A program made the translations under genes and the position numbers. From JBFKAV01 sp041621405 (GTDB taxonomy: Bacteria > Pseudomonadota > Alphaproteobacteria > Rhodobacterales > Rhodobacteraceae): 19,929 bases of DNA. The DNA is taken from contig JBFKAV010000052.1 of assembly GCA_041621405.1 (NCBI GenBank), forward strand, positions 1 to 19,929. Direction: 5' to 3'. A model generated the notes under the pieces. The model was given only the letters and a program-made list of their open reading frames with translations. It had not been told where the DNA came from and searched no databases. Positions 1-9,358 of the stretch are shown in pieces (within the stretch, counting starts at the first letter, position 1; every line of letters begins with the position of its first letter).

Positions 1-554
1 AGGAGGTCGTCGTTGAGCTTGAAGCGGGTGATCTCGTCGAGCGCGGCGAAGGGCTCGTCCATCAGGATCAGGCGCGGGTGGGTGACGAGCGCGCGGGCGA
101 TCGAGACGCGCATCTTCATGCCGCCGGAGAGCTCGCGGGGGTAGGACTTCGAGGCGGCGGTTAGGCCGACCAGGGCGAGGGCGTCGGCGATCTCGGGGGC
201 GGCGTCGCGGCGGGTCTGGCCCCGGAGGCGGAGCGGGAGCCAGACGTTGTCCTCGACCGTCGCCCAGGGCATGAGGGTGGGCTCCTGGAAGACGAGGCCG
301 AGGTTGGCCTGCGCCGCCGGGTCGGCCCAGTGGAGGCGGCCCTCGGTGGGGTGGATCAGGTCGGCGATGAGGCGGAGCGCGGTGGTCTTGCCGCAGCCGG
401 AGGGGCCGAGAAGCGCGAGGAAGTCGCCCTGGGCCACCTCGAGCGAGAGGCCCTGGAGCGCCACGGTGTCGCGGCCGAAGGTCTTGCCGACGCCCTCCAG
501 CGCGAGAAGCGGCGGACGGGCCGCCCCCTCGGGTTTGGGGGCCTCCCGCGTCAC
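1..554 (-). CDS. ABC transporter ATP-binding protein, NitT/TauT/pyrimidine type (partial, 3' end cut by window edge)
   Basis: Cytoplasmic ATPase subunit that would power a nitrate/taurine/pyrimidine-type ABC importer. The first 184 codons are visible. Walker A GPSGCGKT is at residues 50-57, the Q-loop glutamine at 90 (VFQEP), the signature LSGGM at 142-146, and Walker B LILMDEP followed by the D-loop ALDE at about 162-173. The H-loop would lie beyond position 1. The start is a GTG at 552-554 overlapping the stop of the upstream binding-protein gene (GTGA), which indicates translational coupling. The VFQEPTLMPW stretch is typical of the SsuB/TauB/ThiZ branch rather than the PotA/MalK branch. 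A permease gene would be expected beyond the left edge. The family is clear; the substrate is not. Confidence 0.93.
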   Translation of the reverse strand, partial: MTREAPKPEGAARPPLLALEGVGKTFGRDTVALQGLSLEVAQGDFLALLGPSGCGKTTALRLIADLIHPTEGRLHWADPAAQANLGLVFQEPTLMPWATVEDNVWLPLRLRGQTRRDAAPEIADALALVGLTAASKSYPRELSGGMKMRVSIARALVTHPRLILMDEPFAALDEITRFKLNDDL

Positions 555-1558
555 TGGCCCTTGAGGCGTTTCGTCACCTCGAGCGAGGCGCCCGTGTTGG
601 CGAAGTCGAGCGTGTAGGCCCGGGAGATGTCGAGCCCGGGCTCGGTGACGCCGGCTGCGACCATCTTGGCGTAGAAGTCCTCGATCCGCTCGGCCGTCAT
701 CGCGCCGATGCCGAGGGTCAGGGCGTCGCCGGACTCGACGATGCCGTGGGTCTTCATGGCGTCGATCGAGTAGGCGATCTGGGCGTCGGTCATCTCGGGG
801 TTGGCGGCCTTGATGGCGGCGACGGCGGCGGCGTTGTCGCCGTGGAGGAAGTTGGCCCAGCCGATGGCTGAGCCCTCGACGAAGCATTTGACCGCATCGG
901 GGCGGGTGTCGATCGTCTCCCGCATCGTCTCGATGGTGGTGGAGTAGGTGGAGAAGCCGTAGTCGGCCAGGAGCCAGACGTCGGGCTCGAAGCCGGCGGC
1001 CTGTTCGATGGCGAAGGGCTCGGAGGTGACGTAGCCCTGCTGCGCCGAGCGCGGGTTGGCGATGAAGGGGGCGGGGTTGAAGGCGTAGGGCACCCGCTTT
1101 TCGGGGGAGAAGCCGTGCTCGGAGACGAGCCAGCGGTAGAAGGTCTCGTAGCCGAGGTTGCCGATGATCATCTCTTCGAGGCCGGCGACCTCCTCGAAGC
1201 TCTGGACCGCGCCGGGGTGGGTGAGGAGCACCTGCGGCTCCTTCTGGAACATCGCGGCGACGACCACGGAGGGGATGCCCTCTTTCACCGCGGCGAAGGC
1301 CTGCAGGAGGCTGCCGCCCATGTAGAAGTCGATCCTGCCGGCGGCGAGCTGGGCGCGGTTGTTCACTTGCGGGCCGCCGGGGAGGATGATGACCCCGAGG
1401 CCGCAGGCGGCGTAGGTGCCGTCGGCGAGGGCCTGGTAGAAGCCTCCGTGCTCGGCCTGGGCGACCCAGTTGGTGCCGAAGCTCACTTGCTCCTGCGCCG
1501 TCGCCGCGGTGGCGGCAATCGCCAGCAGAGCGGCGGCGAGACTGCGGTGACGGATCAT
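551..1558 (-). CDS. ABC transporter substrate-binding protein, NMT1/ThiY-like
   Basis: Periplasmic solute receptor of 335 residues for the importer whose ATPase follows. A Sec signal peptide is visible at residues 1-21 (short basic N-terminus, Ala/Leu-rich core, cleavage likely after ATA before QEQ). The mature start VSFGTNWVAQAEHGGFYQA is the usual opening of NMT1/THI5-like binding proteins, which carry pyrimidines (thiamine precursors), sulfonates or nitrate-like solutes. Length is normal for the family. The cysteine cluster of true HMP synthases (THI5) is absent, so a transport role is favoured over an enzymatic one. AGGGGG just upstream of the ATG is a usable ribosome-binding site. The stop overlaps the start of the ATPase gene. 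The substrate is uncertain; ThiY-like pyrimidine uptake is one option, but no TPP riboswitch motif is seen upstream. Confidence 0.85.
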   Translation of the reverse strand: MIRHRSLAAALLAIAATAATAQEQVSFGTNWVAQAEHGGFYQALADGTYAACGLGVIILPGGPQVNNRAQLAAGRIDFYMGGSLLQAFAAVKEGIPSVVVAAMFQKEPQVLLTHPGAVQSFEEVAGLEEMIIGNLGYETFYRWLVSEHGFSPEKRVPYAFNPAPFIANPRSAQQGYVTSEPFAIEQAAGFEPDVWLLADYGFSTYSTTIETMRETIDTRPDAVKCFVEGSAIGWANFLHGDNAAAVAAIKAANPEMTDAQIAYSIDAMKTHGIVESGDALTLGIGAMTAERIEDFYAKMVAAGVTEPGLDISRAYTLDFANTGASLEVTKRLKGQ

Positions 1559-1692
1559 GGGTTCCCCCTGTTCGAATCGCGTTGCCGGGAACCTAGATCG
1601 GCGACGCGCCGGAAGACAGGCCCGCCCGACCGGTTATCGCATCTCCGCGACATCTTTCCCGAGGGCGCGGCGGGATCGGCGGACGGCCCGAC
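1559..1692. other. Intergenic gap between two binding-protein genes
   Basis: This 134-base gap separates the lone binding protein (stop at 1693) from the NMT1-like gene (start at 1558). I see no strong hairpin with a T-run and no TPP riboswitch core (CTGAGA, ACC-type helix) on the minus strand. It may hold the promoter of the NMT1-like importer, but no convincing -35/-10 pair can be picked. Confidence 0.4.
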
Positions 1693-2721
1693 TCAGGGCT
1701 GGACCAGCGCGGCGCGCCATTCCTCGAGGAAGCGGCGACGCTTGATCGGGTCGACATAGACCAGGAGCCCAGGGTCGAGGCGGATCGGCCGCAGGTGCTG
1801 GCCGGCGGCCAGCGCCGCCTCGTCGATCGGCGGCAGCCGGGTCTCGTTCTCGATCAGGCGCTGGCCCTGGGGCGAGAGCAGGAAGTCGAGGAAGGCTGCC
1901 CCGAGTTCGGGGTCGGGCGCGGTGCGCGGAATGAGCGCGGTGCGCAGGAGCGTGAGTGTGAAATCCTCGAGTTCGACGATCCGGGCGTCGCCCTGCGCGG
2001 CGAGCCGGGCGGTGGCGTAGCTGCCGAGCACGTTGTAGGCGAGCGCGATCCGACCCGCCTCGAGGTCAGCGAGCATGTCGGCGGTGGCGGCGTAGAGTCG
2101 GGGCGAGAGCGCGCCCATCACCTCGGCCAGCCGCCAGAAGGTGTCGGACTGCCGCGCGTCCTGCGTGGCGAACAGATAGCCGGCACCGGAGAGCGCGGGG
2201 TCGTAGGTGCCGATCCGGCCCTCGAAGTGCCCGGGATGGTCGCGCAGGAGCCGCACGAGATCGGCGCGGGTGCGGGGCACTGGCAGGCCCTCGAAGGCGC
2301 GGGCGGAGACAACCAGGACCACCGGCTCCTGGGCGAAGGCGAAGAGCTGGTCGTGCCAGTGCGCCCAGGCCGGCAGCGCCTCGGTGGCGGGCGAGCGGTG
2401 CGACTGCGCGAGGCCGTCATTGGCGAGCTTCATCTGCAGGTCCATCGCCGAGGAGATCGCGAGGTCGAAGGCCGCCGCCTCGTCGTAGAGCGCGCGGTAG
2501 AGCTCCTGGCTGGAGGCCACGGTGTAGCGGATCGAAAGGTTGGGGCGGGTGGCCTGGAAGGCGCGGATCAGGGGCTCGAAGATCACCGTGTCGGTGGTGG
2601 AGAGGATGGTGAGCTCGGCCACGGCCGGGCTGGCGGGAAACAGGGTCTCCTCCTCGATCTCGAGGGCGAGCGCCGGTAGCGCGGCGAGGAGGAGGAGGGC
2701 GAGGGCGGCGAGAAGGCGCAT
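1693..2721 (-). CDS. Stand-alone periplasmic solute-binding protein next to a TctDE-type two-component system
   Basis: Predicted periplasmic binding protein of 342 residues with an iron(III)/AfuA-like fold (extracellular solute-binding family). The open frame runs upstream to 2790, but the Met at 2721 is preferred: it opens a clean signal peptide (MRLL, a Leu/Ala core, cleavage near ALALE), while the upstream extension is Arg/Pro-rich and non-hydrophobic. The mature part has the family's opening LTILSTTDTVIFEPLIRAF and an AFDLAISSAMDLQ stretch. No permease or ATPase of its type is adjacent. It lies 179 bases downstream of the sensor kinase on the same strand. Related proteins next to kinases can act as sensors, as in staphylococcal HptRSA. 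I infer a co-sensor role here; a transport role with distant subunits cannot be excluded. Confidence 0.82.
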   Translation of the reverse strand: MRLLAALALLLLAALPALALEIEEETLFPASPAVAELTILSTTDTVIFEPLIRAFQATRPNLSIRYTVASSQELYRALYDEAAAFDLAISSAMDLQMKLANDGLAQSHRSPATEALPAWAHWHDQLFAFAQEPVVLVVSARAFEGLPVPRTRADLVRLLRDHPGHFEGRIGTYDPALSGAGYLFATQDARQSDTFWRLAEVMGALSPRLYAATADMLADLEAGRIALAYNVLGSYATARLAAQGDARIVELEDFTLTLLRTALIPRTAPDPELGAAFLDFLLSPQGQRLIENETRLPPIDEAALAAGQHLRPIRLDPGLLVYVDPIKRRRFLEEWRAALVQP

Positions 2722-2900
2722 GGGCGGGATCCGGATCTCGCCGCAGCATTCACGCTGAAGGGCGCGACGGCAAGGCCCGGGCCGGGGCACGACTTGCGCG
2801 CCTGCGGCGCAGGACTCCTAATCTCGCGCCCTCGCCTCGGGCTTGGGGGCGCTCGGGTCCGCCTCAAGCTGGAGCAATTCCGCCGGTCGGGATGGTTCGG
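2722..2900. other. Intergenic gap between sensor kinase and binding protein
   Basis: This 179-base GC-rich stretch contains only short inverted repeats (for example CCTGCG/CGCAGG near 2801-2813) without T-runs. A short tRNA-anticodon-like string on the plus strand (GACTCCTAATC near 2813-2823) has no T-loop or acceptor stem around it. Nothing else is supported. Confidence 0.35.
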
Positions 2901-4282
2901 TCAGGCGAGCGGCAAGGTGAGGTATGCAGAGGCGCCGCCGCCTGGCCGGTCGGCGATCCCGAAGCGGCCGCCATGGGCGGCGGCGACCTCCTCGACAATG
3001 GTGAGTCCGAGGCCGGAGCCGACGACATCGGCAACATTGGCGCCGCGGCAGAAACGCCGGGTGAGGTCGCGGGTGGTGGCGCCTTCGAGGCCGCGACCGC
3101 GGTCCTCCACAGTAATCTCGACAGAGCGGCCATTCGGGCGCAGGGCGATCTCGATGGTCCCCTCCGCCGGAGAGTATTTGATCGCGTTGTCGACGAGGTT
3201 GTGCAGCGCGCTCTTGAGGAGGAGCCGGTCGCCAGTGACCTCGACCGGCGAGTCCGGGACCGCGACGGCGAGGGAGAGGTCCTTGAGCTCGGCCGTGGGC
3301 GAAAGGTTGCGGGCAACGTCGCGGGTGAGCCGGGCGAGGTCCAGGCGTTCCTCGGCGCGCTGGTCGGTGCGGTAGACGACGGTGGCGTGGTCGAGCAGCT
3401 GGGAGGCGGCGCGGGCGCTGTCCTCGACGGCGCGGATCGCCGAGCGGAGCGTGGCGCGGGTGTTTTCGTCATCGGTCTGCCGGAGCGCGATCTCGGCCCG
3501 GGCGCGGACGGTGGCGAGCGGCGTGCGGATGTGGTGGGCGGCCTCGGCGATGAAGGTCTCGGTGCGGGTCAGGGCGGCGCGGAGGCGGGCGATGAAGGCG
3601 TTGAGCGCGGTGACGAAGGGGGCGAGCTCGGCCGGGGTCGGATGAGCGAGCGGCCTCAGGTCGCGTGGGCCGCGGCGGGCCACCGCCTCGGCGAGGCGGT
3701 TCACCGGGCGGAGCACCGAGCCCGCGGTGACGAGCGACAGCAGCGCGGCGACGGCGAAGAAGCCGAGGCCGAGCGCCGCGGCGCGGTTGGCCATCGCGGC
3801 GACGATCGCCTCCTGGCCGAGGCGGGTCTGGGCGACGAGCACCGCCACGGCGACCGGGCGGCGATCGACCAGGAGCGTGCGTTCGAGGGCGGCGATGCGG
3901 ACCTCGGTGTCGCGGAAGGCGCGGGTGTAGAAGACCGGTGCGAGCAGGCGGTCGGCCTCGGGCGGCAGCGGCAGGTCGTCGTATCCGGTGACGGTCTCGC
4001 CGGCCACCAGGATGCGGTAGAAGACGCGGTCGGCACCGGTCGCACCGAGCATCGAGAAGGCGGAGTAGGGCAGGTCGATCTCGACGCCGTCCTCGCCGCC
4101 GCGGAGCTGCTCGGCGACCGCGGTGGCGGCAGCGCCGAGGATGCCGTCCTGCGTGGTCTCGACGGCGGCGTCGGCGACGCTGCGGACCGAAAGGTAGAGC
4201 AGCGCCGCGAGCACCGCCGCCACGACGAGGAGCTGCAGGATCAGCCTCTGGCGGATCGAGTGGGATAAGAACGGCTGGCGCA

Positions 4283-4283
<1 letters not shown>
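2901..4283 (-). CDS. tctE: Sensor histidine kinase, TctE type
   Basis: Inner-membrane sensor kinase of 460 residues. A membrane helix is at about 13-32, a periplasmic sensor region at about 35-165 (matching the 2CSK N-terminal type found in TctE kinases), and a second helix at about 168-190. The cytoplasmic core follows, with H-box AAHHIRTPL (phospho-acceptor likely H250), N-box HNLVDNAIKY (361-370), G1 DRGRG (394-398) and G2 GSGLGL (422-427). All catalytic boxes are intact. The ATG at 4281-4283 overlaps the stop of the response regulator (ATGA), so the two are translated together. The same frame stays open upstream through the regulator and beyond, but that is a GC-rich artefact. It faces the divergent tctCBA operon, which suggests it senses the transported carboxylate. 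Confidence 0.93.
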
Positions 4284-4948
<665 letters not shown>

Positions 4949-5087
4949 TGGCCCGATTCCCCTTTCCGTGACAGGTTGCTGTCAGGTTGCGCGCGAATCG
5001 TGGCAATCTGCAAGGGGAGGGCCTGTGCGGCGGGAAGAGCTGCGCGACCTCCCCAGCGAGACAAAACGACCCTTGGGAGGAGAAATG
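4949..5087. promoter_or_regulatory. Divergent promoter region between tctDE and tctCBA
   Basis: This 139-base region must carry promoters for both the two-component genes (minus) and the transporter operon (plus). The only obvious structure is the repeat at 4969-4990, listed separately. A strong ribosome-binding site, GGGAGGAG (5075-5082), serves tctC. No textbook -35/-10 pair stands out. Confidence 0.6.
4969..4990. promoter_or_regulatory. Putative response-regulator binding site: overlapping inverted and direct repeats
   Basis: TGACAG (4969-4974) and CTGTCA (4979-4984) form a perfect inverted repeat around GTTG. In the same bases, CAGGTTGC occurs at 4972-4979 and again at 4983-4990, a perfect 8-base direct repeat with an 11-base period, about one helical turn. 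OmpR-family regulators commonly bind tandem half-sites with 10-11 base spacing, so TctD is the natural candidate. The assignment is inferred from position and spacing only. Confidence 0.5.
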
Positions 5088-6050
5088 ATGAACAAGACAA
5101 TCCTGCGCGGCGTCGCCGTAGGCGCGCTGATGGCCTTCGCGCTGCCCGCGATGGCCACCGAGTGCATCGCGCCGGCCAACCCCGGCGGCGGCTGGGACTT
5201 CACCTGCCGTCAGATCGGCAAGATCCTCTACGACATCGGCGAGGTCGACCAGCCGGTGCAGGTAACCAACATGGCCGGTGCCGGCGGCGGGCTCGCGTTC
5301 AGCAACGTGGTGGCCGAGCGCAGCAGCGATCCCGACCTTATCGTTGCCGCATCCTCGGCGACGACGACGCGGCTGGCGCAGAAGGCCTACGGCGACGCGA
5401 CCGCCGACCAGGTGCGCTTCGTGGGCGCCATCGGCGCCGATCCCGGCGTTCTGGTGGTGGCGGCCGACAGCCCGCTGCAGAACCTCGACGACATGGTCAA
5501 CGCGATCAAGGCAGACCCGGCGTCCGTCGCCTTCGCGGGCGGCTCGGCCGCGGGCGGCTTCGACCACATGAAGCCCTTGCAGGTGCTGAAGGCCGGCGGC
5601 TTCGACGACATCCGCGCGGTCAAGTACATCGGCGTCGACGGCGGCGCGGATGCGGTGACCCAGACGATCGGCGGCTTCACCCAGGTGATGACGGGCGATC
5701 TCTCGGAGATCGTCGGCTTCATCAAGTCGGGCGAGGTCCGCGCGCTCGCTGTCCTGACCGAGGAGCGGGTTCCGGGCTTCGAGGACATCCCGACCGCGAA
5801 GGAGCAGGGCTATGACGTCGTCGCGGTGAACTGGCGCGGTCTCTACGTGCCGAAGGACATCTCGGACGAGCAGTTCGACGCCTGGGCCGCGAAGCTGCAG
5901 GCGGTGGCCGACAGCGACGAGTGGAAGGCGGCGATGGAGGCCAACGGCCTGGCGCCCTTCACCAAGGTCGGCGGCGACTTCCAGTCCTGGATCGACAACG
6001 TGATCGCCGAGACCGAGGCGATGTCGAAGGAAATCGGAGTGATCCAGTAA
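5088..6050 (+). CDS. tctC: Tripartite tricarboxylate transporter substrate-binding protein TctC (Bug family)
   Basis: Periplasmic receptor of 320 residues for a tripartite tricarboxylate transporter; it captures a carboxylate and delivers it to the TctB/TctA membrane parts. A signal peptide covers about residues 1-22 (MNKT, hydrophobic core, cleavage after AMA). The mature protein begins TECIAPANPGGGWDFTC, with the glycine-rich loop of the Bug/TctC family and two cysteines that could form a disulfide. Two ATGs lie in tandem at 5085 and 5088. The second sits 5 bases after AGGAG and is preferred; the first would have only 2 bases of spacing. It is the first gene of a plus-strand operon, and its TAA overlaps the tctB start (TAATG). 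The ligand cannot be read from sequence. Confidence 0.95.
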   Translation: MNKTILRGVAVGALMAFALPAMATECIAPANPGGGWDFTCRQIGKILYDIGEVDQPVQVTNMAGAGGGLAFSNVVAERSSDPDLIVAASSATTTRLAQKAYGDATADQVRFVGAIGADPGVLVVAADSPLQNLDDMVNAIKADPASVAFAGGSAAGGFDHMKPLQVLKAGGFDDIRAVKYIGVDGGADAVTQTIGGFTQVMTGDLSEIVGFIKSGEVRALAVLTEERVPGFEDIPTAKEQGYDVVAVNWRGLYVPKDISDEQFDAWAAKLQAVADSDEWKAAMEANGLAPFTKVGGDFQSWIDNVIAETEAMSKEIGVIQ

Positions 6051-6490
6051 TGGCATCGGACCGGATCTTCGGTCTGGTCGTCTTCGTTGTGGCGCTCGCG
6101 TTGATCGCGGGCGCCCTTCAGCTTCAGACCAGCTTTCTCGCCGACCCGGTCGGGTCCAAGACGTTTCCGATCCTTATCGGCTCGATCGCGGCGATTTGCG
6201 GCGGCTACCTGATGTGGAAGCCCGATCCCGAGCCGGACTGGCCGCAGCCGCTGGTCTTCGTGAATCTCGCCATCGCGGTGGCGGTCATGGTCGGCTACGC
6301 CTTTGCGCTGAAGCCGATGGGGTTTCTGATCCCCACGGCGATCGCGGCGGGTATCCTGAGCTACCAGATCGGCCCCCGCGTGGTGCCGGCGATCCTGACC
6401 GGCATCGGCCTCTCGGGCGGGCTTTTCGTTCTCTTCAAATACGTGCTTGGCCTGGGCCTCGTCGCCCTGCCCAAGGCGCTGCTGGGGTAG
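6050..6490 (+). CDS. tctB: Tripartite tricarboxylate transporter small membrane subunit TctB
   Basis: Small integral membrane subunit of 146 residues, usual for TctB. Four hydrophobic segments are visible at about 7-25, 38-55, 70-90 and 95-140, the last long enough to be split by a short loop. The family phrase DPVGSKTFPILIG sits after the first helix. The ATG shares its first base with the TAA of tctC (TAATG), so translation is coupled. Seven bases separate its stop from tctA. Its role is structural: with TctA it forms the secondary transporter that uses the ion gradient to import the solute delivered by TctC. Confidence 0.93.
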   Translation: MASDRIFGLVVFVVALALIAGALQLQTSFLADPVGSKTFPILIGSIAAICGGYLMWKPDPEPDWPQPLVFVNLAIAVAVMVGYAFALKPMGFLIPTAIAAGILSYQIGPRVVPAILTGIGLSGGLFVLFKYVLGLGLVALPKALLG

Positions 6491-6497
6491 CCGCAAG

Positions 6498-8003
6498 ATG
6501 GACCTTCTCGCCAACCTCTACCTCGGATTCTCCATCGCTCTCAGCCCCTTCACGCTGGCCCTGGCGGTGCTGGGCTGCTTTCTCGGCACGATCATCGGCG
6601 CGCTGCCGGGGCTCGGGCCCTCAAACGGCGTCGCCATCCTGATCCCGCTCTCGTTCTCGCTCGGCCTCGACGCGACCTCGGCGCTGGTCCTGCTGACGAG
6701 CGTCTACTACGGCGCCATGTATGGGGGGCGGATCAGCTCGATCCTCTTGAACATCCCCGGTGACGAGCCGGCGCTGATGACGACGCTCGACGGCTATCCG
6801 ATGGCCAAGGCGGGGCGGGCGGGCGATGCACTGGTGCTGTCCGGCGTGGCGTCGTTCGTCGGTGCGTTCCTGGCAACGGTCGGACTGATGCTGGTGGCGC
6901 CGGTACTGGCGCGGGTCGCGTACCTTTTCGGGCCGGCGGAGTATTTCGCGCTCTACCTCCTGGCGTTCTGCACGCTGGGCGGCATGGCCTCGAACAACCA
7001 GGCCAAGGCCGCGATCGCGGCCTGCATCGGGCTCGCCTTCGCGATGATCGGGCTCGACAACACCTCGGGCATGCCGCGATTCACCGGCGGTCACCTGCAC
7101 CTGATGGACGGGATCGATTTCCTCGTCGCCATCGTCGGGCTCTTCGCGGTGTCGGAGGTGTTCTTCTTCATCGAGAGCCACGGCAAGTCGACTGCGATCG
7201 GGGTGAAGCTCGACAAGGTCACCATACCTTGGCGCGATATCTGGATCGCGAAATGGACGATGCTGCGCGGCACCGTGATCGGCTTCGTCGCGGGCATCCT
7301 TCCGGGCGCCGGCGCCTCGCTCGGGTCGTTTCTCGCCTATATGGGCGAGAAGGCCGTGGCGCGGGACGGGCACACGTTCGGAACGGGCAACCCGAAAGGC
7401 GTCGCGGCACCCGAGGCCGGCAACAACTCGGCCGCCGGCGGCGCGCTGATCCCAATGCTGACGCTCGGCGTGCCCGGATCGGGGACGACGGCGGTGCTGC
7501 TGGCGCTGCTGATGACGCTCAACATCACCCCGGGACCGACGCTTTTCACCGACCGGCCCGACGTGATCTGGGGCCTCATCGCGGCGCTGCTGATCGCCAA
7601 CATCGTGCTTCTCGTCATGAACGTGCCGATGGTGAAAATCTTCGTGAAGGTGCTGATGGTGCCGCCATGGGTGCTGCTGCCGGGGGTGATGATGATCTCG
7701 TTCGTCGGGATCTACTCGCTGTCTGGCAGCTACTTCGACTTGGTGCTGATGGTGTTCTTCGGGGTGCTGGGCTACGTCTGCCGCAAGCTCGACGTGCCGA
7801 CCGTGCCGATCATCCTCGGCATCCTTCTCGGCAACGCGATGGAGGACAACCTCAGGCGCGCGATGGTGCTGTCGTCTGGCGACTGGACCTTCCTCTTCTC
7901 CAGCAAGATCGCGGTCGGGCTCTGGGTCGCGGCGATCGCGGGCTTCGTGGCGCCGATGTTCCTGCGCAACGTGCTGCGCAAGCCGCAGGCGATCACCGAC
8001 TGA
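6498..8003 (+). CDS. tctA: Tripartite tricarboxylate transporter large permease TctA
   Basis: Main permease subunit of 501 residues with about 10-12 membrane helices. Family hallmarks are present in order: LPGLGPSNGVAILIPL near residues 35-50, YYGAMYGG with ILLNIPG near 72-90, ILPGAGASLGSF near 264-276, and PEAGNNSAAGG followed by TLGVPGSG near 304-330. The two related PG-rich halves are characteristic of TctA. The ATG at 6498 is used because the upstream open frame overlaps tctB and is not hydrophobic. The stop overlaps the start of the next gene (TGATG), tying the transporter to the downstream enzymes. It appears intact and complete. Confidence 0.96.
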   Translation: MDLLANLYLGFSIALSPFTLALAVLGCFLGTIIGALPGLGPSNGVAILIPLSFSLGLDATSALVLLTSVYYGAMYGGRISSILLNIPGDEPALMTTLDGYPMAKAGRAGDALVLSGVASFVGAFLATVGLMLVAPVLARVAYLFGPAEYFALYLLAFCTLGGMASNNQAKAAIAACIGLAFAMIGLDNTSGMPRFTGGHLHLMDGIDFLVAIVGLFAVSEVFFFIESHGKSTAIGVKLDKVTIPWRDIWIAKWTMLRGTVIGFVAGILPGAGASLGSFLAYMGEKAVARDGHTFGTGNPKGVAAPEAGNNSAAGGALIPMLTLGVPGSGTTAVLLALLMTLNITPGPTLFTDRPDVIWGLIAALLIANIVLLVMNVPMVKIFVKVLMVPPWVLLPGVMMISFVGIYSLSGSYFDLVLMVFFGVLGYVCRKLDVPTVPIILGILLGNAMEDNLRRAMVLSSGDWTFLFSSKIAVGLWVAAIAGFVAPMFLRNVLRKPQAITD

Positions 8004-9358
8004 TGGGCGCGCGGGTGCTGATCCCGACCGGCGCGCTCGGGATGGGGTTCGACGACGCGGCGCTGGCGCGGGCGCTGGCGATGGCGCCCGACATCATCGC
8101 GGTCGACGGCGGGTCGACCGACTCGGGGCCGGCCTACCTGGGCACCGGGCGGTCGAAATACTCGCGGGCGGCGACGAAGGCGGAGTGGCGGCGGCTGATG
8201 AAGGCGCGGGCCGAGGCGGGCGTGCCCCTCGTGGTGGGCACGGCCGGCACCTGCGGCACCGATGCCACCGTCGACTGGATGGCGGAGATCACCGCCGAGC
8301 TCGCCGCCGAGCTGGGCCAGAAGCTCACAGTCGCGCGGCTCTATTCCGACCAGCCGGCCGAGCGCGTCGCGACGGCGATGGCCGAGGGGCGGATCCGCCC
8401 GCTCGACCCCGCGCCCGAGGTGGCCGAGGGCGATTTCGCCCGGATGACGAACATCGTGGCGCTGGCGGGTGCCGAGCAGATCGCGGCGGCGCTGGCGACA
8501 GGGGCCGACATCGTCATCGCCGGGCGCACGACCGACACCGCGACGATCGCGGCCCTGCCGCTTACGCGCGGAGTGCATCCGGGCGGCGCCTGGCACGGCG
8601 CCAAGATCGGCGAATGCGGATCGCTCTGCACCAGCCACGCAACCTCGGGCGTCATCGTGATCGATTTCGACGAGACGGGCTTCACGGTCGAGCCCGGCCT
8701 CGAGGCGGCGCGCTGCACGCCGCGGTCGGTGGCCGCGCACATGCTCTACGAGAACGCCGATCCCTTCGTGCTGCACGAGCCGGGCGGGCATCTCGACGTG
8801 CGCGGGGCGGAGTATGCGCAGCTGGATGCGCGGCGGGTCCGGGTGACCGGGTCGGAATGGTTGCCCGGCGACTACACGGTGAAGCTCGAGGGGGCGCGGC
8901 TGGTCGGATACCAGTCCACGATCCTCGTCACGCTCCGCGAGCCGCGCTACGTGGAGAATGCCGAGGCCTGGGTCGAGCGGCTTGGCGGGTTCCTGCGACG
9001 CGAGATCGAGAGAGGGATGGGCCTGGCCGAGGGCGACTATGCGCTCGACTTCCGGCTGATCGGGAAGTCGGCCACGCTGGGCGCGCTCGAGACCTCGCGC
9101 GTGGTGCCGGCCGAGGTGGGCGTGCTCTGCATCGTCACCGCCGAAAGCCAGGAGCGGGCGGGCGAGATCGCCAAGCTCGCCAACCCCTGGCTTCTGCACT
9201 TTCCGCTGACCGACGAGGAACCGCAGGCGACCTTCGCCTTCCCATTCTCGCCCGCCGACTGGGCGCGGGGGCCGCTCTACGAGTTCACGCTCAACCACGT
9301 GATGCGGCTCGACGATCCGATGGCGGCGTTCCGGCTGGAGGTCGCGACAGTTGGCTAG
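8003..9358 (+). CDS. AtuA family protein (acyclic terpene utilization / DUF1446)
   Basis: Cytoplasmic protein of 451 residues of the AtuA/DUF1446 family. AtuA takes its name from the citronellol/geraniol cluster of Pseudomonas, but its reaction has not been established as far as I know. Family features are an N-terminal MGFDDAALARALAMAPD and VDGGSTDSGPAYLG (about 11-50), VGTAGTCGTD (about 76-85), and IVIAGRTTDTATIA (about 172-185). The Gly/Asp/Thr-rich loops suggest a catalytic or nucleotide/phosphate-binding pocket, but no cofactor motif is diagnostic. The start overlaps the tctA stop by one base (TGATG). The gene is followed by DUF4387, its frequent companion. The other genes of terpene degradation are absent here, so a terpene substrate should not be assumed; processing of a carboxylate imported by TctABC is more likely. 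Confidence 0.88.
   Translation: MGARVLIPTGALGMGFDDAALARALAMAPDIIAVDGGSTDSGPAYLGTGRSKYSRAATKAEWRRLMKARAEAGVPLVVGTAGTCGTDATVDWMAEITAELAAELGQKLTVARLYSDQPAERVATAMAEGRIRPLDPAPEVAEGDFARMTNIVALAGAEQIAAALATGADIVIAGRTTDTATIAALPLTRGVHPGGAWHGAKIGECGSLCTSHATSGVIVIDFDETGFTVEPGLEAARCTPRSVAAHMLYENADPFVLHEPGGHLDVRGAEYAQLDARRVRVTGSEWLPGDYTVKLEGARLVGYQSTILVTLREPRYVENAEAWVERLGGFLRREIERGMGLAEGDYALDFRLIGKSATLGALETSRVVPAEVGVLCIVTAESQERAGEIAKLANPWLLHFPLTDEEPQATFAFPFSPADWARGPLYEFTLNHVMRLDDPMAAFRLEVATVG

Noticed and set aside
1559..1692. TPP riboswitch upstream of the NMT1/ThiY-like binding protein
   Set aside because: The conserved riboswitch core strings and helices are not visible on the minus strand, so thiamine regulation is unsupported.
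2801..2830. tRNA-Arg(CCT)-like anticodon string (GACTCCTAATC) between kinase and binding protein
   Set aside because: No D-arm, GGTTCGAATCC-type T-arm or acceptor stem surrounds it, and the anticodon stem is mispaired. Probably chance.
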